From Oligoflexales bacterium (GTDB taxonomy: Bacteria > Bdellovibrionota_B > Oligoflexia > Oligoflexales > RGVZ01): a DNA stretch of 64,000 bases. Positions 54,334 through 63,900 of this stretch are shown piece by piece (within the stretch, counting starts at the first letter, position 1; the number at the start of each line of letters is the position of its first letter). Where the stretch lies: positions 248,001 through 312,000 of the forward strand of contig CANLUT010000004.1 in assembly GCA_947494335.1 (NCBI GenBank). Reading direction: 5' to 3'. A program made the translations under genes and the position numbers. The notes below the pieces were generated by a model that saw only the letters and a list, made by a program, of their open reading frames with translations, was not told the origin of the DNA and made no database searches.

Positions 54334-55674
54334 ATGAAAATTAACCTGATTTCTCTACTCTGGTTTGTATCGATGGCCTATTTATCTACGTGCAAAACTG
54401 CATCAAAAGACGGCTCAGATCTGAAGTTCTATGGAACGGACAACCAATCTGCAATCATGACGTTTGATGCAGATCTTGATTTTGAGCTTCCCAGAGGCGT
54501 CAAAAGTCAAGTGGATCTCTCAAAGCCCGATGTGAAATCGCAAATCCTCGAGCTAATAGACCTGCAAGTTCGACACCTTTACGGAACTTTTTCAGTCCAC
54601 GACGAGTTTCGAAATAATCCAGGAATCGTTGAAGGCAAAGGTGAAACACTCCTACGCTCAAGCTCGGTCGACCCTGGAAAAGGACGAGGACGCATCCGGT
54701 ACACTCACAAAGATAGAGTCGTATTCAAAAAAAGTGTTTTTAGGGGAGATAAACCGACGATCAAGTTCCAATTACCGCGAGATCCGGTTGCAATTTATTC
54801 CCGCGGTCTAGACCCCGACGGCCGTTTCAATCTGTGCACCGACGAACATTACAATTCCGAAGGAGACTTCTGGTACTTCTGGCATCCGACAAAACGTGGG
54901 TGCCCCATCGGGAGTGGAGATCTTCAATTGGTTACGGGAAATTTAGCGCCAATCCCGAACACCAAAAAGACCTATCCTGACTACGACAAATTATTAGGAG
55001 ATAACGGTAACGGCAAAGCCGTCAAAATTATGTATTTGGTTGGTGTTGACGAAAACTTTAAGGCTGGCGATTTAGGTAGCAATAGTTACCGCGAGGCATT
55101 TGACCTGCTTCGGCAAAACAATTTCAAGGTGAAATCCTCCATCCGTCGACGAAGCTCTTTGACCTACTCAACGCCCGACTACGACGTTGAAGTTGATATG
55201 CGACTTGTAAATCCTGGAACAGACCAATTTGTTAAGGCCGCAGCTGAAGGACTTGAGACTGCTGACATCTTCATCTACGACGGTCATTCGGGACTTGGCG
55301 GCTACCTGTATGTTGACAGATTTCAGCAAGTACTTGGGCGTCCGCTTAATCTGAATAAAGAAAAAAGTCAGATCTTCTATTTTAATGGATGCTCAACCTT
55401 TGCGTACTACAACCTCGATTACTTCAAACTAAAAAGCTCCAGCGCCGATCCAAAAGGAATTAAGTTTTTGGATGTAATCACAACGTCAATCGGGGCCACC
55501 TTTGATATTGGCGCTCGTCATGACGCCGTCGTTATCACAAACTTAGTGAACGGATCGAGACCCTCATGGCAGACCATTATGGACCAAGTCTACAAGGCAG
55601 ATCGTCGACAAACCGCTTTGACCCATGTCAATGGCGATGAGGATAATCCCAGCACCCCAGGCCTTGGCCGCTAA
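54334..55674 (+). CDS. Exported protein with caspase-like His/Cys candidate dyad
   Basis: A 446-residue protein with a signal peptide and a possible, non-standard lipobox (YLSTC, Cys20). The C-terminal half shows the clan CD pattern: a strand ending in His (IFIYDGHSGLGG, His318), then a strand ending in Cys (IFYFNGCSTFAYY, Cys353). The N-terminal 200 residues have Cys168 and Cys190 flanking an FWYFWHP motif. It differs in sequence from the 33476-35044 protein but shares the same His/Cys logic. Peptidase activity is inferred. Confidence 0.72.
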   Translation: MKINLISLLWFVSMAYLSTCKTASKDGSDLKFYGTDNQSAIMTFDADLDFELPRGVKSQVDLSKPDVKSQILELIDLQVRHLYGTFSVHDEFRNNPGIVEGKGETLLRSSSVDPGKGRGRIRYTHKDRVVFKKSVFRGDKPTIKFQLPRDPVAIYSRGLDPDGRFNLCTDEHYNSEGDFWYFWHPTKRGCPIGSGDLQLVTGNLAPIPNTKKTYPDYDKLLGDNGNGKAVKIMYLVGVDENFKAGDLGSNSYREAFDLLRQNNFKVKSSIRRRSSLTYSTPDYDVEVDMRLVNPGTDQFVKAAAEGLETADIFIYDGHSGLGGYLYVDRFQQVLGRPLNLNKEKSQIFYFNGCSTFAYYNLDYFKLKSSSADPKGIKFLDVITTSIGATFDIGARHDAVVITNLVNGSRPSWQTIMDQVYKADRRQTALTHVNGDEDNPSTPGLGR

Positions 55675-55688
55675 AAGCAGGACCGCAC

Positions 55689-57098
55689 ATGGACACCAAG
55701 GATCAATTTGATTTAGTGGTCATCGGCAGTGGCCCTGCAGGGGAAAAGGCTGCCGTTAAAGCTGCCTATTTTGGCAAAAAGGTCGCCATTATCGAAGCTC
55801 AACCGATGGTCGGAGGCGCAGGCGTCAACACCGGCACACTCCCGTCAAAGACCTTAAAGGAATCGGCTTTATTTTTTAGTGGAAAATATGAGCGAGGACT
55901 TCACGGTGTTGAGAAGAAACTGGAACAAAAGACAACGATCGACGACTTCTTCTACCGTGAGCGCCTGGTTCAAACCAATGTAGAAAACGAGGTCCGAAAA
56001 AATCTCAACATTCACAGCGTAGAAATCATTCACGGCTTTGCTAAATTTCAAGACGATCACCACATCCGAGTCAACTCAAGGGCGGGCGAAAGACTCATCC
56101 GCGGAGAGTTCATCTTGATCGCAACTGGGAGTTACCCCTTTCACCCTGCAAACATCCCGTTTGATCAGGATCTTGTCCACGACTCAGATACGATTCTAAA
56201 ACTTAAGAAAATTCCTGAAAGCCTAGTCGTCGTTGGAGCGGGCGTGATTGGCTGCGAATATGCCACCATCTTTGCCACGATGGGCTGCAAGGTTCACCTC
56301 ATCAACGACCGCGACCAGATCATGCCGTTTCTCGACGGAGATATTTCAAAGAGTCTGGTCGATCACATGCGAAAAGCTGGAACCGATATAAGATTCAAAA
56401 CGGGATTAGAATCAGTCACAAAAACGGCTACAGGTGTCGAAACCGTCCTAGATAACGGTCAAAAGATAACTAGCGAAATGTTTTTGTTTGCTGCAGGCCG
56501 CAGCGGCACAACGGCTGGATTAAACTGCGAGGCTGCGGGCGTAAAATTAGGAAAACGTGAGATTGTCGAAGTCGACAGCCAGTTTCGGACATCGACCCTT
56601 AATATATTCGCAGCCGGAGACGTCATCGGCTTCCCAGCCCTCGCCGCAACCAGCATGGACCAGGGGCGGGTGGCGGTATCGCACATGTTTGGGCTTAGCG
56701 ACATTTCAAGTGTCAGCAAAGACTTCCCTTACGGCATCTACACCGTACCAGAAGTTTCGATGGTTGGGATGACGGAGCAAGAAGCCAAAGACAAGGGCTT
56801 GGATGTCTGTACGGGTAGTGCAAGGTACGCTGACATGCACCGCGGACGGATCATGGGCGCAGAAGATGGCTTTCTAAAGATTGTTTTTGAACGTACTTCG
56901 CTGCGAGTGCTCGGTGTACACATCATCGGCCCAATTGCAACCGAGATCATTCATTACGGACTACTCCTTGTTCAAGAAAAGAAAGATCTTCCTGCTATCA
57001 TCGCGCAGATCTTCAATTATCCAACCCTTCATGACCTCTATAAGTACGCCGCCTATGACGGCCTTGGCAACCGCGCTGGTCATAAGGTTAAGAGCTGA
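55689..57098 (+). CDS. sthA: Soluble NAD(P)+ transhydrogenase
   Basis: A 469-residue flavoprotein disulfide reductase relative. The N-terminal FAD fold has GSGPAGEKAA, and the second GxGxxG (GAGVIGCEYA) lies in the NAD(P) domain. The redox cysteine pair is missing: GGAGVNTGTLPSKTL stands where CxxxxC would be, as in SthA. The C-terminal dimer domain includes GVHIIGPIATEIIHYG. It balances NADPH and NADH. ATG 15 bases after the upstream gene. Confidence 0.9.
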   Translation: MDTKDQFDLVVIGSGPAGEKAAVKAAYFGKKVAIIEAQPMVGGAGVNTGTLPSKTLKESALFFSGKYERGLHGVEKKLEQKTTIDDFFYRERLVQTNVENEVRKNLNIHSVEIIHGFAKFQDDHHIRVNSRAGERLIRGEFILIATGSYPFHPANIPFDQDLVHDSDTILKLKKIPESLVVVGAGVIGCEYATIFATMGCKVHLINDRDQIMPFLDGDISKSLVDHMRKAGTDIRFKTGLESVTKTATGVETVLDNGQKITSEMFLFAAGRSGTTAGLNCEAAGVKLGKREIVEVDSQFRTSTLNIFAAGDVIGFPALAATSMDQGRVAVSHMFGLSDISSVSKDFPYGIYTVPEVSMVGMTEQEAKDKGLDVCTGSARYADMHRGRIMGAEDGFLKIVFERTSLRVLGVHIIGPIATEIIHYGLLLVQEKKDLPAIIAQIFNYPTLHDLYKYAAYDGLGNRAGHKVKS

Positions 57099-57142
57099 CA
57101 ACGGCGGCACAAGGAACCTGTCGCATGTCTTTTGGAGCTTGA

Positions 57143-57655
57143 ATGCTGGAGCTTAGATTTTTGACAAAAAATGACGAGAGCACGTTTCGTGCTGCTGTAG
57201 ATGAATTTAAACTTCACAATCCAGACTGGGAGTTTGCATTTCATTTTTCCGATAGCATGAAATTTGAAGATTATTGCGATCTTTTGCGTAACCAGTCCGA
57301 AGGACGAGACCTAAGGGGTTTTGTTCCAAATAGCTATATGGGAGCGTTCTTAAACGGCAAGTGCGTGGGCAGAGCCTCAATTCGATACGAACTAAACGAT
57401 ATGCTGAGTGCGATCGGCGGCCACATTGGCTATGGCGTGATTCCATCGCAGCGTGGGAAAGGATACGCACGGGAGATTTTACGTCTCGCTCTAGAACACC
57501 TGAAAGCAAGAAACCTTAACCGAGCTTTGGTCACGTGTTCTGATCATAATGTCGCCTCAATTCGGACCATCGAAGCAAATGGCGGAATACTCGAAAATAA
57601 AATTTCACGCGCAGGGTCCAATGAACTAACCCGCAGATACTGGTTTAATCTCTAA
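57143..57655 (+). CDS. GNAT family N-acetyltransferase
   Basis: A 170-residue acetyltransferase. The acetyl-CoA motif is GYGVIPSQRGKGYAREIL, followed by NVASIRTIEANGGILEN. Substrate unknown. GGAG precedes the ATG. It is 45 bases downstream of sthA and may be cotranscribed with it. Gene-poor DNA and an IS91-type element follow. Confidence 0.88.
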   Translation: MLELRFLTKNDESTFRAAVDEFKLHNPDWEFAFHFSDSMKFEDYCDLLRNQSEGRDLRGFVPNSYMGAFLNGKCVGRASIRYELNDMLSAIGGHIGYGVIPSQRGKGYAREILRLALEHLKARNLNRALVTCSDHNVASIRTIEANGGILENKISRAGSNELTRRYWFNL

Positions 57656-58184
57656 AATTCATGCCACCCGATTAATTTTAATATCCCGTCCTCACTCCTG
57701 CGTCGGAGTCGGGGTTTCATGGCAGACAGATGCAGCAAAGATGTAAGACATCGAGACTGGGATGATGTGGTTTTCTGTTCGGATATTGTTGGGAGTAGTC
57801 GGGCTGAACGCCCAGCGTATAACTTGGCGACACCCCGAGGGATTTTTTATAACTGGTAGCAAGCGGAAGCGTTCAAGCTTAAATTCCTGCTTTACGGTAA
57901 TCATATATTAACCAAAAGAGTGGCCAGGATGCGAATTGACTCAAACTAAACTATACCGAAATTGGACACGGGGCTTTTGCTTAACTCAAGGTTAAAGACG
58001 TATGGCGTTTAAGCAGCATCGCAGGGGAGAATGGCACTTGATTCCTGCGCTACACTGCAGTTTGAGATGCCGTTCTATCCTGTAGACATTTCGTCCGGTG
58101 TATCTGTTTCCTTGCGTCAGTGGTTGACGGGGATTGTCATGTAGTATTGGCCTGGCTAGTGATTTTTCATTGGCGTAGGGCTTC
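57656..58184. other. 529-base region between the GNAT gene and the transposase
   Basis: It contains a possible 70-residue minus-strand gene (57692-57904), listed separately, and otherwise no clear genes. The right part (about 57930 onward) probably belongs to the IS91-type element's left end, but no terminal sequence was recognised. A short open frame at 58002-58085 is too small to support. Confidence 0.5.
57692..57904 (-). CDS. Possible small protein of unknown function
   Basis: A 70-residue frame starting ATTACCGTAAAG after ATG. Third-position use (many ATC, TAC, TTC, CCG codons) resembles coding DNA. There is no signal peptide, membrane segment or recognised motif, and the ribosome site (GGTTAAT) is weak. 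It may be an intact small gene or a remnant of a larger one broken by the nearby insertion. Confidence 0.35.
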   Translation of the reverse strand: MITVKQEFKLERFRLLPVIKNPSGCRQVIRWAFSPTTPNNIRTENHIIPVSMSYIFAASVCHETPTPTQE

Positions 58185-59870
58185 ATGGCAATTTACGAGC
58201 GTCACCGGCCGGAATCGACTGTGCTCTATCAATCAGTGGCTAGAGCTTGGCCAAAGGTTGAGGTCGAGTATGCTATTAATGAACAAACGATTGCACCCCA
58301 TGTGGCAGCAGAATTCGAGAGATACAAGCGTTGCGGAATCTTGGAACATGGATTTGTCAGGCTTTATTGCAAGGACTGCCAAGCTGAGCGGGTGATTGGA
58401 TTTTCATGCAAAGGAAGAGGTTTCTGTCCGGCATGCGGATCTCGGCGTGCGTTGCAAAAGGCAGACCGAATTGAGCGAGAAGTGTGGCCTCGCGTGAAAG
58501 CAAGGCAGTGGGTTTTGACGTTTCCGCATCAGGTTCGTGCGTGGCTGCTTCGCAGTGCTGAGCTGTTTAATGAAGTGATCTCAGTTGTCATAGACAGTAT
58601 TTCTTTTTTTTATGAACAGCATTCAGCGCTCGTGCTTGGCAAGGATCAGATCTATTTGCCGACGGCTGGGTCAGTTAGCTTTGTGCAGTTTTTTGGGTCC
58701 AGTTTGGCCCCAAACCCTCATCTTCACATGATGTTTCTCGATGGTGTATTTGCGAGTGGCAAAGACGGCGTTAAGTTTTTTGAGCATCGAGGCCTGAGCC
58801 AGGAATCGATGTTTGATGTGATTGAGATGATTTATTTGAGGCTAGCGAAACTATTTGCAAAGAAGGGCTATGTCGATGCATCAGGTGAGGTAAGTCTGCC
58901 TGAGGATTTTGACAGCGAAGATGATTTAAGTGTGCCGATGCCATTTCGCCCGCGTGCTCCGAAGGCTTACCGACGCAAGGGACGCCTTCTGTCAAATCCG
59001 TTATTTCAGCATCCAGATCCTGATATGATGTCGGTACAAGGCTGGCTTAACGTGCGATACAAATGGTTCTCTTTGCATGCCGCGGTGTCAATTGAGGGTG
59101 CAAACCGAGAGGGCCTTCGGCAACTATTTCATTACGGTGCTAGATCATCGGTGAATCTATCACTTCTGAGCTACATGGAGCCTGATGATCCAGATAGAAG
59201 CGAATTGGAGCTTCGTCTAAAGAGAAAATGGAACGACGGCACAGAGTCTTTAATCTTCAGTCAGCGTGACTTCGTAGAGAGACTCGCTGGAATTATTCCT
59301 CCCGCATGGTTTAATCTAACCAGATTTCACGGCGTTTTCGCTCCAAATCACGCATGGCGAGAATTTGTGGTGCCAGGTCCTACTAAGAAGCGAACGTGCC
59401 CAGCTCATGATGAACCTAACGACTCTGACCCGCCACCAACCGGCAAACCCTCAACTGGACGAGCACCAGCAGAGTTTTGGATTCCGTGGGCTGAGCTTCT
59501 TCGCAGAACGGTCGGCGTGGATCCTGAAATATGTATTTGCGGAGCAAGGATGATTGTCGATGAAGCGATCACCGACGGCGAAAAGATTTCTGAGGTACTT
59601 ACGCGCCTGGGTGTTGTTTCAACGGGCCCTCCAAAGAGACGGCAATCCACCGGGGAGCTTGATTATGTATATGATGTGTAAATGCAGGTGCTCAGGGCGC
59701 TGGCCATGGGGACGTGCGGCCAGATCGCAGTTTGCCGAGTGTAACGACTGAGTTTTCGGGTAGAAATGGATTGGGCAAATCGATATTTTTGGTGATTAGA
59801 CATAGGCCGGTGAAGTAGTATGACACCTTGTCGGGTTAAATGAGTCGACAAGATGTCCGGAAAATGCTGA
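57930..59870 (+). mobile_element. IS91-type insertion element (ends not defined)
   Basis: The element is inferred from its transposase (58185-59681) and the gene-poor flanks. IS91 elements transpose by rolling circle, lack inverted repeats and do not duplicate the target site, so ends cannot be fixed from one sequence. The boundaries given are estimates. Confidence 0.5.
58185..59681 (+). CDS. IS91 family transposase (HUH type)
   Basis: A 498-residue protein with an N-terminal zinc finger (Cys62, 65, 75, 81, 84; SCKGRGFCPACGSRR). The HUH-type metal site is in PNPHLHMMFLDG (His179, His181), and the Y2_Tnp C-terminal half holds HYGARSSVNLS, LRLKRKWNDGTE and PPAWFNLTRFHGVFAP. It is intact, with an ATG after TAGGG. 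It nicks and transfers single strands to mobilise the element and sometimes adjacent DNA. Confidence 0.92.
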   Translation: MAIYERHRPESTVLYQSVARAWPKVEVEYAINEQTIAPHVAAEFERYKRCGILEHGFVRLYCKDCQAERVIGFSCKGRGFCPACGSRRALQKADRIEREVWPRVKARQWVLTFPHQVRAWLLRSAELFNEVISVVIDSISFFYEQHSALVLGKDQIYLPTAGSVSFVQFFGSSLAPNPHLHMMFLDGVFASGKDGVKFFEHRGLSQESMFDVIEMIYLRLAKLFAKKGYVDASGEVSLPEDFDSEDDLSVPMPFRPRAPKAYRRKGRLLSNPLFQHPDPDMMSVQGWLNVRYKWFSLHAAVSIEGANREGLRQLFHYGARSSVNLSLLSYMEPDDPDRSELELRLKRKWNDGTESLIFSQRDFVERLAGIIPPAWFNLTRFHGVFAPNHAWREFVVPGPTKKRTCPAHDEPNDSDPPPTGKPSTGRAPAEFWIPWAELLRRTVGVDPEICICGARMIVDEAITDGEKISEVLTRLGVVSTGPPKRRQSTGELDYVYDV

Positions 59871-59999
59871 TTTTGCTAGTTATTTTTCCTAGCGCCTGCC
59901 AGCGACAAGAGCCTATTTGTGCACGAAGCTGACAATAAATAGATGCGGTATAAATAGAATCTTTTGGTGTTTCAAAAGATACCGTGTTACCCTAGAAGT
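59682..59999. other. 318-base region downstream of the transposase
   Basis: No gene is supported. The left part probably holds the right end of the IS91-type element. The right part is the promoter region of the 60000-60368 gene. Confidence 0.5.
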
Positions 60000-60368
60000 A
60001 TGTCCAAGTGGTTACATAAAATGCGTTTCGTGCTCGCAGTAATGGCTCTAGGCCTGTCTTGGCATTACGTCATTTTAGCCGGACATTTGGCCTGTGAAGT
60101 TCATCCAAATTGTGATGAAGATGCTGGCCAGATCTTTGGATCCTCATCTTCCCATGAACACGAGCACTGCCTAGTCCAAATTACTCCGTCCCGTGTAAAT
60201 GACACGTCCATTCAAGACGGGCATGATATCGTACTCTCTTACTTTTCAATTGCGCACGTTTTGCCTGAGGCACCACGAGTTGTGAAAGCATCTCGAACAC
60301 CGCATCCATTAATTATGCGGTCGAGAGCGGAATTTCAGTTTACCCACTCGGTCCGCATTATTTCATGA
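60000..60368 (+). CDS. Small exported His/Cys-containing protein
   Basis: About 122 residues with an N-terminal hydrophobic segment (residues 8-25). It is followed by CEVHPNCDED and SSSSHEHEHC, suggesting metal binding. Function not recognised. The start is ATG 60000, or possibly 60021. Its neighbours, a His-rich periplasmic protein and a metal efflux pump, support a role in metal sensing or handling. That is inference from context. Confidence 0.65.
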   Translation: MSKWLHKMRFVLAVMALGLSWHYVILAGHLACEVHPNCDEDAGQIFGSSSSHEHEHCLVQITPSRVNDTSIQDGHDIVLSYFSIAHVLPEAPRVVKASRTPHPLIMRSRAEFQFTHSVRIIS

Positions 60369-60463
60369 GAAATATCATCTGAATGATTCAATGCACCTTT
60401 CTGCGGTGGGTGCTCGCTATCTATGTTAAAAATTAAATTAAAAAAATTTCAAAGGAGTTTTTT

Positions 60464-60853
60464 ATGAAACTATTCAACCTATCATTGTTGTTTGCTTGCG
60501 TTGCTGGTGCCTCAATTGCTTCCGCGGCCGCTAAAGTTGAGCATAAATCCCACGAGGCTCATAAGCACGGTGAAAACTGCGGTCACGCTGCGATTAAGCA
60601 TAGTGACCATGTTGACTACATGCACGATGGCCATTTTCACAACACTGCAGCTAACGGCAAAGTTGTTGAGCACAAGGTGCGTGTAGCTGCGTCGAAAGAC
60701 CATGTTAAAGCTTCAGCTGAAAATGGCCATACACACGGCGTTAATTGTGGGCATGAGCGTATTGAGCACGGTGACCATAGCGACTACGTCGTCGATGGCA
60801 ACGTCCATCATGTTGACGGCGATCACTGTGATCAAAGAGCAACAGAGATCTGA
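60464..60853 (+). CDS. Periplasmic His-rich metal-binding protein with two repeats
   Basis: A 129-residue protein with a signal peptide (about 1-22). Two repeats of the pattern HGxNCGHxxIxHxDHxDY-x-x-DG-x-x-H follow (about 36-59 and 89-112). Each repeat is rich in His, Asp and one Cys, suited to zinc, cadmium, copper or similar ions. It would buffer metal in the periplasm for the downstream RND pump. AAAGGAG precedes the ATG. A strong terminator follows. Confidence 0.82.
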   Translation: MKLFNLSLLFACVAGASIASAAAKVEHKSHEAHKHGENCGHAAIKHSDHVDYMHDGHFHNTAANGKVVEHKVRVAASKDHVKASAENGHTHGVNCGHERIEHGDHSDYVVDGNVHHVDGDHCDQRATEI

Positions 60854-60882
60854 TTTTTAGGCCAAAGGTGGTTTGAAAAACC

Positions 60883-60917
60883 CCCCGTTGGGACCCATAA
60901 TCCCAACGGGGCTTTTT
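60883..60917 (+). terminator. Strong intrinsic terminator between the His-rich protein and the RND pump gene
   Basis: CCCCGTTGGGA (60883-60893) pairs perfectly with TCCCAACGGGG (60901-60911) and is followed by CTTTTT. It ends 15 bases before the pump's TTG start and six bases before its ribosome site. Confidence 0.9.
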
Positions 60918-60932
60918 ACCAACGGAGCTTAC

Positions 60933-63900
60933 TTGTTAAATCAGATCATTCGCTTTGCACTTAACCATAGGCTGCTTGTTCTGGCCATCACCGCATTATC
61001 AGTGGTCTTTGGCGGCGCGACGGTTACCAGTCTTCCTATTGATGTATTCCCTGACATCACAAAACCCACCGTCACCATCATGACGGAGTCACACGGTATG
61101 GCTCCAGAGGAAGTGGAGACAAGGGTCACATTACCCGTTGAGTCGTTTTTAAATGGAATTCCTGGCGTTGAAAGAGTTCGCTCCCAGTCAGGAGTTGGCC
61201 TTTCGGTTATTTATGTTGAATTTGATTGGGGCACGGAGATTTATCGCAATCGCCAGCTCGTTCAGGAGAAGATTAATCTTGCTCGAGAACGTCTTCCGAA
61301 AGACATCTCGCCGGTAATGGGACCTGTGGGGTCACTCATGGGTCAGATTCAGCAGATTGCCGTTTACTCGAAAGATAACGTTATTGATCCAATGGAAGTC
61401 AGGAATATCGCTGAGTGGGTCTTAAGACCAAGACTGATGACAATTCCTGGCGTGGCCCAAGTTATCTCCATAGGTGGTGGTCTTAAGCAGTACCAAATTC
61501 GGGTATCGGCATCCAAACTAAACTTACACCAGCTAACCATGGAACAAGTTGACGAAGAGCTTGCTCAAATTAGTCAAAACACCACCGGTGGCTTTCTCGA
61601 AAAAGACGGTCAGGAGTATCTTGTTCGCAATATCGGAATCGTTGAAAATCTTGATGACATCAAAGGTACGTTTGTTGGTCTTCATTTCGGAAAGCCTGTA
61701 TTGATTGGAGACATCGCCGAAGTCACTGAGGCGCCGCGCCTTAAGCGTGGTGATGGAAGCTTTAATGGCAAGCCCGCCGTAGTTATGACAATTCAAAAGC
61801 AGCCGGGTGCCGACACGGTCACGATCACTAAGGCTATTGCCAAGGCCATAAATGAGATCAGGCCGTCATTACCGGCGGGTATTGTGGTCAATCCTGATGT
61901 ATTCAAGCAGTCGGACTTCATCGAGGCATCCATCGACGGAATTGTTGGAAAGCTGAAATTGGGGACCGTTTTGGTGTTCGTGGTTTTATTGGTCTTTTTG
62001 GCCAATCTTCGGATGTCAATCATCACGATCACCGCGATTCCCGTGTCGTTTCTCGTTACAGCACTCGTATTTCGTCTTTTTGGCCTGAGTGTAAACACGA
62101 TGACTTTGGGCGGCCTTGCGATCGCCATCGGTGAGCTCGTCGATGACTCCATCGTGGATGTTGAAAATGTCTATAGACGGCTTAGAGAAAACACCAAAAG
62201 TCTTAGGCCACGCTCAGTTTTGAAAGTCATTTACGACGCCTCAAGTGAGGTCCGAAACTCAATTGTTCTTGCTACGGTAATTATTGCTCTCGTGTTTCTT
62301 CCGTTATTTAGCCTTGATGGACTCGAGGGTAGACTATTTGCTCCCCTTGGCGTTGCTTACCTGTCGGCGCTTGCGGCGTCGTTGCTGGTGTCTTTAACGC
62401 TGACGCCAGTTCTATGCTCTTTTTTTCTGAGAGGCAAAGTTAATGCGCATGGCGACACAAAATTTGTGCTTTGGCTCAAAAATTTAGACAAAAAAATTCT
62501 TGAATGGGCGCTGCCTCGAAGTCGACTTGTAATCGGTGTTGCTCTGAGCTTGTTTGCGGCATCCATGAGTTTGACTGGGTTTATGGGGCGGGACTTTTTG
62601 CCTAAATTTAACGAGGGGACTGCGATGATCGCGATCATCGCGCCTCCTGGAATTAGTCTCGCAGAGTCCAACAAAATAGGTGCTGCTGCTGAGTCGATCA
62701 TGCTTGCAATACCAGAGATCAGGTCGGTCTCGCGCAAAACCGGCCGAGCCGAGCTGGATGAGCATGCGGCAGGAGTTCATGTCTCAGAGATTGATGTAGA
62801 CTTTCATGAAAAAGGCCGCCCAAGAGAGGCGGTCTTAAATGACCTTCGCACTAAGCTCAAAGAAAAATTTCCCACCGTCGGGGTTAATGTGGGTCAGCCC
62901 ATCTCACATTTAATTGATCATATGTTATCTGGCGTTAATGCGGCATTGGCGATCAAGATATTTGGTAGAGACTTGAATGTCCTCCGAGAAAAAGCAATCG
63001 AACTTGAAGCGGCAATCGCTGATACCAATGGCATTGTGGACCTTCGAGTTGAAGAGCAAAGTCTCGTGCCACAAGTTAAAATTCACGTCATGAGAGACGA
63101 GGCAGCTAGATACGGCCTCAGTGCTGGTCAAGTGACGAAACTCCTTGAGGTGGCATTCAACGGCGAGGTCGTCGCTCAGATTCTTGAGGATAACCGGTCA
63201 TACGAAGTCTTCTTTCAGTTTGATGAGAGTTCAAGGGCAAGCATTGAAAATATGCAAAAAACTGTTTTGAAGATTATGCCAACCGGCCAGAAAGTTACTG
63301 TCGAAATGGTTGCCGACGTCTACGAGGTTTTCGGGCCAAACGAGATCAATCGAGAAAACGGCCAACGCCGTATTGTGATTAGTGGTAATTTAAGCGGGCG
63401 TGATTTGGGTGGGGTTGTGAAGGAAATTCAAGACAAGGTGCGAACAAAAGTTGAATTTCCCGAGGGGTACTATGTTGTCTATGGAGGACAGTTTGAAAGC
63501 CAGCAGGCTGCAACAAACAAAATAGTTCTTTTTGGTCTGATCTCCATATTGGGAATCGCACTAATATTGATGAACAATTACCAATCAAAAGCGATCACGG
63601 CGCAAATCATGGTGACCATTCCATTTGCCTTTATCGGTGGTGTGCTTTTGCTATTTTTTACTGATCGATCCATTACTGTAGCAAGCCTTGTGGGTTTTAT
63701 TACCCTTTGCGGAGTGGCATCGAGGAACGCGATTATGATGATTTCCCATTATCTTCATTTGATGCGGTATGAGAACGAGTCATTCACAAGAGATATGATC
63801 ATTCGCGGCTCTCAGGAACGATTGGTTCCAGTGCTGATGACCGCCTCCGTTACATCATTGGCGTTAATTCCACTGATATTTTCGAAAGGACAGCCCGGTA

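Noticed and set aside
57992-58186. Minus-strand 64-codon frame upstream of the transposase
   Set aside because: No ribosome site or family features; likely non-coding end of the IS element.
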